Shown in pieces: positions 30,987-42,900 of a DNA stretch of 64,000 nucleotides. How positions within the stretch are numbered: position 1 is the stretch's first letter; the number at the start of each line of letters is the position of its first letter. The stretch comes from Rhynchopus euleeides (taxonomy: Eukaryota > Euglenozoa > Diplonemea > Diplonemida > Diplonemidae). The position numbers were made by a program, and so were the translations under genes. The notes beneath the pieces were generated by a model. That model searched no databases, was not told the DNA's origin, and worked only from the letters and a program-made list of their open reading frames with translations. The stretch covers positions 1,426,001 through 1,490,000 of the forward strand of contig OY723279.1 of NCBI GenBank assembly GCA_963210315.1, read 5' to 3'.

Positions 30987-33900
30987 ATGGCAGCTGTCGC
31001 GCTGAGTTGTGTGGCGGCACTAGCCAGCATCCCGACCTACCTCGATGTGGCCCCGCCTGCGCCATATGTGGAGGTGAACAGCACCTGGAATACGAGCGGG
31101 TTTGCGGCAGGCGTGTCACGCCCGTTTCCGACGGGGAAATGGTGGATGGATTTCGCCGACCCCACCGGGGGGGATTCGATCGTCAACGCCCTGCCCCTTC
31201 TCGTGAAGAAGCTTCCGAGCGGCATGCAGCTCGCACAGCCGGATTTCACCTACTCCAATGTCGAGCGGCAGGCGTCGCACAGGTTTTCCCCAGAGGTTGA
31301 CGTGATAATCAGCGACAGCTCATCTGACGACCGCTGCACTGCGCTTGTCGAATCTTGGGATGACTTCGGGGTCCAAATATCCCACATGGAAACCACAGGC
31401 GTGAAGGCAGGTGAGGGTCTCCTTTCAGAGGTGGTGCGTGGTTCACCTTTCATATCCTTCAAACCGGTGGGCGGTGCGCTGACCCACTTCGTATTCCGGG
31501 AGCAGATCGCGCAGGTTTCTGACGTGCCCATCCGGCAGACACTCGACTCCGTCTCGGCGAGCCTGGTGAACGTCACCACCAACACCGGGAAGTCGTGGCT
31601 CATCGTCCTCCCTGTGATTGCGGACATCAAGATAACCGCCTCCACGGTCACCCTCAACGCCCCTATCTCAGGCTGGATCCGGGTCGCCTATGTCCCGAGC
31701 CCTGGGGACGAAAGGCACGGCGAGGCCTCCCGCTTCCTCCTGGATAACGCAGCCTGCGTCGCGCAGGGAGGCAGCGCCTCCACAACCTATAGAGGTGACA
31801 CCCTCTCCGTCACCATCGCCTGGCTCGGGGGGAACGGCAGCTGCACGCCTCTCATGCTGGCCGCACCCCACCACCGGACCCACTGGGAGGGGACCTGGGA
31901 GCCCGCCTGGACCAACCACCCCCTCCGCTACCAGACTGTGTTTGGGGCGCTGATCGCGCCCGGCGGGGGGTCCGGATCGCCCACGCCGTTCCGCCTGGCG
32001 TACGACACCTCGTCGGGGTTTGACGCTCTCACGTCTAAGGCGACCAATCTGCAGCTCTGCGAGGAGTATTGGCTCCACAAGCAACTCCTCGTTGACGATG
32101 AGTACCTCCTCGGGACTGTTAAAACCGCATCTCTAAACGCGTCAGGCGAGGCAGAGACGCTGCCTGTTAAGGCTGAGGAGCTGTACGGCCTGGCGCGGGC
32201 CTATCGAGTTGCGCGGAGGGTCAACGCTGTGAAGATGGGGCAGCGCCTGCAGGCCCGGATGTACGCCCTGTTTGAGAAGATAATCAGCCTCGCGGTGTTC
32301 GACTCGACCTGGGGGGGTGTCGTCATATCCCCCCCGGAGAGGCCCTTCTCGGAGAAGGTGACGGACAACTTTGAGAACAACACGCAGGTTTTCGGGCAGA
32401 TCCTCTATAGCTTTGGGGAGCTGTACGGCACCCCGCCGGGCGATGTGAAGCCCGCCCCGACCCCCCCCGGGTTCATCCTCGCGTTTGTCAACTCCCTCCT
32501 CCGCACCGTGATGTTCGCCGGGCCCAGCTTCAACTACCCCCACCTCCGGAACTTCGACTGGTACACCGGGTTGACGTACTCCGGGGGTCTTGTCAGCAAC
32601 CCTTCCGGACGCGCCCTCTCCCCACCCTCATGGAGCTTGGTGCAGTGGCTTGGGGCGAAGGGGACCGCGTCGCTTCTCGACCTCGCGAATGCGACTGAAC
32701 TGGCCAGCACGCTGTATGGCATTGAGGTTGGGAGCATCAGAGAGTATTGGCTGAGCCCGACAGCAGGGGATATCGGCACTGCGGGGATCGCGATTGCAAC
32801 CTTCCGGGATATGGAGGTGGTGACGGCGGATGAGCTGAGCTCCCTAGCCCCTATTGGGGAGCATCTCACGCCCCTGCTGGCTCCGATCGCTGCCCTGGCG
32901 AAGACGACGCAGTCATCACGCACCCTCGGCCTTAGCGACCCCACCTCTCTGAGATCTCTGCAGACCACATCCTACGAGCTTTCCCTCTTCGCGATGGTGA
33001 ACGGGTCACATACCCTCCGCCTCCTCGAGGCTGACCTGCCTGTGAACTACTCCATCTCGAACCCTCTCGCCTCGCCTGCGGAGTGGGCGATTCTCTCAGC
33101 AGACCCCTTCGGCCTGATCCCATGCGAGGAGATGTTCAGCACCTGGAATGGGTCGCTCCCCCTGACGGTAGTAGGGAGGCAGATCTGGTTTAAGGACTCG
33201 TTCAACTACCAGGTAAGGGCGTTGAACTACTTCCCGGGGGTGATACACAGGTCGCCGTCGCAGACCAATATATACGGGATGTATTATAAGAAGATTTTCG
33301 AGAGGGATTTCCCGAGGATCCGGGATGCGGGGTTCAACACGCTGCGGATTAAGTGGTTTGACGGGATGGACATTCTTGCCCTTGACAGCTTTGTCTCCAA
33401 GGTGAATGACTACGACCTGAACATCATCATGGCGTTTTCGGCGAGCGGCGACCAGATCCTGAACAACAGGCATATCGCGGAGCAGAAATTCATCGACACC
33501 ATGGATGCCCTCGTTGAACACCCCAACATCATCATGTGGAATCTGGAAAGCACCGCACTTGCGGAGATCTCCATCGAAAACACATACGACTACATGACTC
33601 TGTTCAGGCAGTATATGCGTATCCGGAACAAATACGACCCTTATGTGAAGAGGCCAGTGGCTCTGTCACTCCTGCCTTTCTTCGCAGGTGAGCTGGTGAC
33701 AGGGGGGTTGAACCCAGTGGATATCTACTCCGATGGCGTGGAGCTCGTGATTGCGACGGAGCTGGAGCTGAACCTGACACGCATGTCGCTCTACCTGGAG
33801 AAGATCGAGCACCCGCTGCTGATCAACCTGCAGAGTGATTCCTACCATGGGATTGAGGAGAAGCAGGACCAGCTGAACCGGAGCGAGCTGCTGTACAACC

Positions 33901-36900
33901 AGACCCTCCAGGTGCTCGCGCTGCACCGCCAGCACGACCTCTGCGGCGTGATGGTGAGCGAATGGGCAGACCAATACTGGCGGGGGGATATCGGGGAGAA
34001 CGACAACGACTGCCCGGACCCCTCCCCGGGGAGGCACTCCCACTGCGCGACGCGGGTGATCGATTTTAACGATGGGGAGGTCAACCTGGAGCACCAGGGG
34101 CTGAACGTGCAGCGCGACACCTGGCTGCAGCACTGCATCAGCCCTAAGGAGTCATACTTCGCGGTGTCCCGCGCCCTGACGGGCGCGTCGCAGCCCTACG
34201 GCGAGTCGTGCCTCTTCATCTTCCTGGAGGACTTCTGGCAGTGGTTTGTCATGATTGCCTTCGCAGCCTTCTTCTTCCTGGGCATCGTGCTCTGCACCTC
34301 CGCACGCATCTTCGCCGCCAAGCGGAAGACGGAGGCTGAGAACCGCGGCGCCCAGGCGGGGACACGCTGGCTCCAACCCGACATCTCCAAAATCTCCCGC
34401 ATCATCGTGAAGCGGACCTGCACACTCCCCCACACGCAGGGGCCCTTCCAGAGAATCGCGATCCAAACAGAATCCGGCCTCTCGAGCAAAGACCCTGCCC
34501 CGCTGTCGGGCGAGTGGGAGGGGACCGTGCTGTGGTCGGAGCTGGATCAGGTGAAGGAGCTGGGCGTCTTCCTGCAGTTCTCCGCGATGCCCAACAACAT
34601 CGGGTTTACCATCCAGGGGCAGGATGCGGGCAACACATATAAGATCACGGGGCAGACACGTCTCCTCGATGTGAAGCACACCGCGGATTTACCGAAGGTC
34701 CGGGATGACGGTTCGAAACTCATCATGGATCGGTATATGGTGGAGTTCACCGCGAAGAACATGGTGCCCGACGCCGACATGCCAAACGAAGACCTCGACT
34801 TCTGCGGGGTGTGGGAGAAATGGGAGTCCCTCCCCGATGAAGACGGCGGGACCCGGGTCGTGGAGACGATTGTCGGGGGGTCGCACTGCGCCGTCACATC
34901 TGTGGAGTCCGGCTGCCGCGTGATCTACCCAGACGAGGAGTTCCAGGGTTTCACCGGCACATTCCGCCTCTCGCCTCAGCCTGAGGTAGACCCCTGGTGC
35001 TACAACCGGTGGCAGTGCGTCAGGATGCAGCTCGAGCGCCTCCAGATGCTGATCTACGACGAGATGCTCTGCCAGGGGAGGTGGGGGACGGAGGCGAAGT
35101 ATCAGGAGACGGATGTTGCGTTTGACTACGCCGTGGCGACCCTGCACTACCGTTACATGCACTCCTTCTACGGGTGGTGCATTGCGCAGGCGAAGGTAGG
35201 GGGTATCCTCGACATCCCTGACGAGACCCAGGAGAAGCGGACCGACGAGCAGCTGACGGAGCTCCTGGCGCTGTTCACCATCTGGCAGCTCGGGGAGCAG
35301 ATGACCCTTTTCGCGGGGCACTGGCTGTCGTGGAACTTCCACTACTTCATGAAGTTTAAGAAGTTCCCCCCGACGCACATCCTGAACGACGGGAGGCACT
35401 TCACGGAGACACCCCTCAACTTCGACGATCTCAATGAGTCGTGCGCCCTCATGCCTTACTACGACGTCCCCCACCAGTGCAACGAATACTGCAGGGAGGT
35501 GTGCTCCATCGCCCTCGAGGAGAAGGGGCAGCGCGCCATGCCAAAGCTGCTCCTCCCCGACGGCAACGTTGACAAAAACGAGACGATGCGGTACCCCTTC
35601 TTTAAGACCTTCCGGGAGCCGCGGAAGTGGGGGGTGATCTTCTATATGCTGCACGACGGGTTCTTCATCCTGCACACCACGATGCTGATGTTCATCTTCT
35701 GGGCCCTCGTGGTCTACTTCTCTGACGACACGGGGAAGCGGGGCCTTTCCGACGTGATGGACAGATCCGCAAAGGTCTGGCGCGACAAGGGCGACGAGAT
35801 GCACTTCATCCTTCTGGTCCTCTGCAAGGTCGACTTCTGGCTTGTCATCGTGCATGAAGTGTTGGACCTGTGGATCCTCTCGGGCATCACGCAGAGCCCT
35901 GCCTTGGGGGTCCTGGGGACACGCATCTGCAGCATTTTCGGCCTCTTCGTCTGCTACTGCAAGTGCTGCTGCAAATCCCGCGTGCAGGGCGAGCTGGACA
36001 CCCGGGAGATCTCCTGCCAGACCTTCTGGACGGACACGACCTGCAAGAGGATCCGGCTCCAGCCCTTCCTGCAGCTCCGCTGGAGCAGCTACATCACGAT
36101 CATCGTCTTCCTCATCCTCCTCAGCGCCTCTCTCTTCCAGGAGGACGCTTCAGTGAGCAACACGCGCGTCGCACTGCACATCGTGATCAGACTGGGCGTG
36201 CTCCTCCTGTTCAACATCGCCATCACGGTGTGGCCTTACAGGATGCACGGCGCACCCGCTCCGACCAGCGGGACCTCCAGGACCAACCACACAGCGCTTA
36301 TCATTTCGTTTGTCTTCTGGGTGATGATATACAGCGTCGCGTCGATCTTCATGGCGTGGATTATGTATCGCACGGAGGGGACCGGGTTCCAATTCTGCGA
36401 CTGCGAGGGGCTTGAGAGCAACATCGAGGACAAGGGGGCGACGTCCTTCGGAGGGGACCTCCTGTCGAAGGTGTATACCTGCGCGTGGGACAAGCCGAGG
36501 TGTTTCACCGCCGTGTTCTTCATCTGGCTGTCGACATGCGTGATGTTCGCCATCTCGGTGCACGGTGGGTTCCTTCTGGGCGTGGTGTTCCTTGGAGGCG
36601 TGAAGCATCTCCTGATGCAGTGGCAGAACCGGAAGTCTCGGAACCTGCGGTCGCACAAGATGGAGACGAAGTTCATCCTCAGCGCCATCAACGTCAAACT
36701 CCTCTCCTTCTCCGACCCGCGCGACAACAAGCTGGCGATGCGCGTCTGGAACAGGGTGATCGAGACCCTCCACGAGGAGGACCTCCTCACGTCATACGAG
36801 CGCGAGACGCTTCAGATCCATCCCCACGTTGTCGACCTGCAGTTCACCATCGAGAACTCCTTTGCAAAGGAGAGGGTTTCCGGCTTCCTTGAGTATCTCC

Positions 36901-39900
36901 AGAGCAGCACCGATTTTGACGAGACCCTGGGCCCGGTTCAGTGCTACCCCTCCGTCTCCGTCATCGTGCCTGTCTATGGGGAGATGCTCCTCGCGGAGAA
37001 ACGTTCCCTCCGCCTGAAGGCGAGGGGCGACCACCAGCAGCAGTCGCAGCTGCACTTCCTGGTGGAGCACTATGAAGACGAGTGGTATAACTTCGTGGAG
37101 AGGTGTGTCACAGAGCACCGCCTCTTCCGTGGGGCTCTCCTTGAAGACCAGGTCGTGGCCCTCCTGCAGGACAACGAGACTCTTCAGGAGGAGTTCGACT
37201 ATATGAAGAAGCGTGCCCTGAAGCCTGACCAGCGCCTCCGGGAGCTCTGTGGTGACAGGGTGCTCGAGCTGTTCCACACGCGCCCGAAGCTGTTTAACGA
37301 GGAGGAGTTTGACGCCATCTGGTGGTGGTCTTCCATGAGGATGCAGACGGTGGCCCGGACGGTGCGGGGTGTGGAGCGGAACCGGGAGGCTGCGAGGTTC
37401 CTCCTGGAGCTCGAGGCGGATTACACGCAGAGCACGACCATCACCCCGACGTATATCGACATGATGTCGTCCGACAAGCTGCAGATCGTCATCGCGCTGC
37501 AGCGGATGTCCAACAGCAAGTGGTATGAGAGCAACAAGGAGGCCCTGTCCGTCACCTGGAGGAGGTTTCCGAAAATGCAGGTCGTGTTCGACGTGGAGAC
37601 CGGGGACTACCGCATGTCCCCAGATGTCTTCCAGAAGTCGACGTACCTCATGCAGGACATGTGGGAGTGCATGGAGTACGCAAGCTGCATGGCGCTGTGG
37701 GATGTCGCCACAGAGGATTGGTACGTCAACCAGGTGATCGGGCGGCGTTTACCTCTGCGCATGACGAAGTCGGACCAGGTGAAGTGGTCCATCCCGGGGC
37801 CGATGCAGGGGAAGTCCGTCAACCAGGCGCACTGCCTGCCCTTCTGCAAGGGGCAGATCATCCAGACGGTGGACTGCAACCAGGATGGGTACTTCGAGGA
37901 GTCGCTAAAGCTCCGCTCCCTTCTCGGAAAGTTCTTCCCCAAAGAGGACAGGAGGTGGTCGGAGTTTAAGGTGGTGGGCCACCCGGAGTACGTCATCACC
38001 ATGCAGAGCGGCACTGTCGGGAGGTACGCGGGTTACGCTGAGTACATCTTCAACACGCTTTTCCAGAGGGTGCTCGCGGTGCTGGGTGCCAGGATGCACT
38101 ACGGCCACCCTGACTACTTCGATGCATCGTGGGTTGTGACGCAGGGTGCCCTCTCCAAGCCCAACCCGAGGATCAACCTCAACGAGGACATCTACGCGGG
38201 GTACCACATCAAGGCATCGAAGGAGCACACGACCCATCTGGACGATGTCAAATCTGGGAAGGGCCGCGAGACGAACTTCGACGGCGCAATGGGGTTCGAG
38301 CAGAAGCTCGGGATGGGCGCCGCGATGCAGTACCGCTCCCGCGATGTCTTCGAGCTTTCGCGCTACTCCAATGTGCTGGAGAGGCACTCAATCTTCTTTG
38401 GATCCATCGGGGTATATATGTACCTCGGGCTGGTCTTCATGCAGATCTTCACAACCATGATCCTCCATATCGCCCTGGCCCTTGCAGGCAAGACAGACTA
38501 CGAGCTGCAGCGTGGCGGTTCCCCCTACGGCAGCGAGTGGATGCTGCAGGTGACCCTGCTGGAGGCTCTCCCCCTCGGTGTGCAGCTCATCCTCGACTAC
38601 GGCGTGTGGGGGCTGTTCCAGTGGTTGTGGGATTTCACCGGTGTGACCGGGTTCTTCATCTTCGTCCTCCTCACGAAGTACCAAGCCTTCTGGGGGTCTG
38701 TCGTGCAGGGCAACGGGACATACGTCGCCACGGGGAGGATTGACCCCCTCTTCCGGAGGTCGTTCCGCCACATGTGGCGGCTCTACTCCCACTCCCACTT
38801 CATGTACGGCTCCCTCCTGCTTGCGCTGGTCGTGCTGTATATGGATATCCACCCGCGCGATGCGTTTGCGTCCTTCATCCGCACGCTGTTCCACTGGATG
38901 GTTGCATTCGCCTGGATGGTGACGCCGTGCGTCTTCAACCCCTCCCTCACTGTGAAGGGGCTGCTGAAGGATTTGGTGCGGTTCTTCCTGTGGGTGTGGG
39001 GCGACGCGATCCAAAAGGTGAAGGACACATCAGGGGATGCCGACAAGGCGGCCATCGGGCAGGGCCAGCGGAACGACCGCAAGAAGGAGAAGAAGAAGCT
39101 CGCGGATCTGTTCGACCTGTTGGTCCGGAAGAACCGCGGCGAGTTCCAGGATGGGAAGACGCAGACACGCCACTCCTCCAGCGGGACACCCTCCTCGATG
39201 GACAAAAGCTCCTTCCTCGACCTCCCCGACGACGAGGACACGCGGGAGGCTGACTTCGGGCAGAAGGTCGCCTCTGAGAGGTCTTCCCAAGCCCCGGAGA
39301 CACCGGGCGACATGGAGCTGCAGAGTGCACCCAACTCCTTCAACGCAAAGTCGGCTTCTATGGACGACTCACCCAGAACCGCGCTGGCTGGGGTTGACGC
39401 GATCTTCGAAGACCCTGCCGAGGCGCACCGCCCCACCCTTGGGACCCGCCTTAAGAAATTCGCAGATGACGACGAGGAGCCTCTGCGCGACTCCGACGAG
39501 CTCACCACGCAGCACTTTTTGGACCGCGGGGTGGAGCAGCGCACCATCGATCTCCTCCAGGAGGTGTTCGACAAGCTCGATGCCCGCGCAGGCTACCGCG
39601 GGCTGATCGGGTCTGAGCTGATCTTCATGGGCTTCCTCAGCAGGGGCATCCGGGTGAAGCCCTCCGATGTCGACGAGCACCTCCACGCACTGAACATCAC
39701 CGAGGTGACCTTCGAGGAGTTCTGCCTGATCTACTTCATGGTGGAGGGCACCTCCGCGCAGCTGGACAGCTACGGGATTGACTATGCCATCGACAACCTC
39801 CCCGACGAGAAGCTGGACCGCATCGCGAAGCAGCAGGAGGAGATGAAGCGCCACAGGGGGAGGCAGTACGACGACACGCGGGACCTCCAGGCAGAGGCTT

Positions 39901-42900
39901 ACATCCAATTCGCCTATGCCCTCCGCAGGAGCAAGACTGTCCGCGAGGTGCAGTTCTACGACTCGACGCACTCGCTTGACAGGGCAAAGACGGAGTCACT
40001 CCTCCACCACTACAAGGTGTCCGTCGTCCTGGAGTACCGTGGCAGCAGCACCAGCGGGAGGTTCCTCTGGTGTCTTCTCTCGATGTGCTGCTGGCTGTTT
40101 GTCTACTTCGCGCTGTGGCAAGATGTGCTGTGGGAGGTGTTCTACTTCATCCTCGCCTTCGGATGGGAGTACCTCATCTGCCTCCCCAACGTCGTGCCGG
40201 TTGTGATCCTCACGAAGCTGTTGGTGCACGTGTTTGTCTTCATCCGGCTGATCCTCATGCTGGGCAAGACAAACGTCTTCTTCCCCACCATCTTCATGGT
40301 CTACTGGTTTGTCCACAGCGTGATCGCCCTGAAGCTCTCTTTCTGGGCCGCCTATGGGCCCTACCTCCTCGGGAGGGAGACCTTCCGCTCGAAGCAGATC
40401 GACCAGCAGCGCGAGCGTGCCCTGCTTTCCCTCCTGAAGGACAGCCGGGAGCAATACATCTATGGGTTCAGCTACTACATATTCTGCAGGAGGATCCTCG
40501 CGATGATCATCGTGATGTTCCAATTCCTCTTCTGCCTGGTGCTGCTGCTGATCCGCGCGATTGTCGAACTCATCAAATGGCTCATCTGGAACGTCGGGAA
40601 GTACTTCGCAAGGAAGAATGCGACGCAGACAACCTACATCTCCTCCAAATCAAAAGACGAAGGAGGCCCTCAGAAATCGAAGGGCCGCACCTCCTTCGAC
40701 ATGATGGTCCAGACGGAGGACGGGAGCTCCGGAAAGGGGACCCACATGTGGGGTGCCGAGATGGGCACCCAGATCTACATGCCGGGCGACGAGGGCTTCG
40801 AAGAGCTGATGCTGGTCCCCCCCGACATGAAGTACCTCCCCGGGGCGGGGTTTGGCCTGCCGGAGAACTTCGACCCAGAGGACTGGCCGACGGAGTGGCT
40901 CAACCTGGCATTCCCGGAGGGGAAACAGGCGGACTGGCTGCCAGTCGCACTCAACGACGACCTGCCCCCTGCAGAATGGCTCAAAATTGCCCTCGGCGAC
41001 GACGAGCTGCCTGCCGACTGGCTGGCCGTGCTCCCCCCAGACGAGCTCGACTGGGAGTGGCCCCTCAAGCCTCCGGAGACCTGGCCTGAAAACCTCCCGT
41101 GGCCCCCTCCTCGCCCCGGGAAGAAGAAGTCGGGCGACATCGACCCGGAGTGGCTCAAAATCCTGGTGAACGGCGATGACCTCGATCCCGAATTCCTCAA
41201 AAAAGCCATCAACAACGACCTCCTCCCTGCGGAGTGGCTGAAAATTGGCTTCGGCGATGACGAGCTCCCTGCGGATCTCCTCGACCTATGCCCCCCTCCG
41301 GGAGGGCTATGGCCGACGGAGCCTCCGCTGAACTGGCCTGCAGGTGCGCCGTGGCCACCACCGAGGCCAAAGAAGGGACAGCCAGACGACCTCTCTCCGG
41401 AATGGATGAAAATCCTCTTCGACCCGAAGAACGACGACGCCATGCGCAAGGTGATCGAGACAGAGGATGAGCCTGTCGACTGGCTCAACATCGCTGCGGG
41501 GGATGACCCGGATGCTGCTTGGCTGAACCTCCCAGGGGGTAACCTCCCCGGAAACCCGCCGAAACTCTGGCCGAAGAAGCTGGGGTATCCTCCTCCAAAA
41601 GGAAAGGCGCTCCCGAAGGACCTCCCGATCGACTGGCTGCAGTTTGGCGTGGAGAAGAAGCTGCCTGATGACCAGCTCATCCGCATCCGCGACCTCGATT
41701 TGGAACCCTGCGACTGGCTGAAGCTTGCATACGACGACGACAACCTGCCTGTCAACCTGATGGACTTCACACCCGAGCCGGGCCAGCCGTGGCCTTCCCA
41801 GCCCCCCCCGGGGTACCCAGCAACCGCGCCTTGGCCCCCGCCACGCCCGAAGGGCACAGCAGAGGGGGATGACATTCCAGTGGAATACCTCAAGCTTGCC
41901 TTTGCGGATGGGGATCTCCCCCCGGAGATGCTGCAGGCTGCCATCGACGGCGACATCGACCCTGCGGAGTGGCTCCGCCTGGCGAAGGGTGGAGACCCGC
42001 CTGCGGAGTGGATCAACATAATCCCGGAGCCTGGGAAGGAGTGGCCGAAGAGGCCTCCGAAGGATTTCCCCGCGGGGCTGCCGTGGCCACCCCCGAGGGT
42101 GCCGAAGGATGCGAAGCGCCGCGACCTGGACCCGGAGTGGCTGCGGATTGCCGAGGCTGCAGGCCCGGAGACGCTCGACAGAGCCCTGAGAGGCGAGATT
42201 GACCCCGCGGAGTGGCTGCGCCTCGCGCGTGGGGCGGAGCCCGAGCCGGCGTGGCTGACCCTGGGGCCTGACGGGGAGTTCCCCACCAAGCCTCCGGTGC
42301 ATTACCCCGCGAATCTGCCGTGGCCCCCCCCGAAGCGGACTGCGCCGAAGCTGGAGCCGGATGTTCCCACAGAATGGAAGGAGTTTGCCATGGAGCTGCC
42401 CGACCTGCCCCCGCATGAGAAGCAGCGCGCGGTTGACGGCGATCTGGACCCGGTGGACTGGCTCAACATCGCCGCGGGGAACGACCCCGACCCGAGCTGG
42501 CTGAAGCTGGGGCCTGACGGAGGCTACCCCGAGGAGAGGCCCAGGGCCTACCCCGCCTCTGCGCCGTGGCCCCCTCCAAAGCCTAAGGCGACTGCTGATG
42601 TCCCTCTGGAGTGGATGAACATCGCGATGAACGCCGACGCGCCGATCGATGTGAAGAAGCGTGCCTTCGAAGGTGACCTCCCCCCCATCGACTGGATCCG
42701 GCTTGCAACAGGGGGTGAGCCCGACCCGAGCTGGCTGTCCTTCGGGGAGGTTCCTGAGGCCCGCCCCGCGTCGTACCCGAAGTGGCTGCCGTGGCCCCCT
42801 CCGAAGCAGAAGGATGAGGACCTGCCGATCGACTGGATCCGGTTTGCGGTGGCAACCCCTGGGATCACCCCGGAGCAGAAGCGGGCCGCGGTGAACAACG

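Noticed and set aside
34689-35855. Long antisense frame (388 codons) within the glucan-synthase exon
   Set aside because: Mirror of the GC-biased third positions of the real gene. The + strand has clear family motifs and the antisense frame has none. Other antisense frames in 27-46 kb were dismissed for the same reason.
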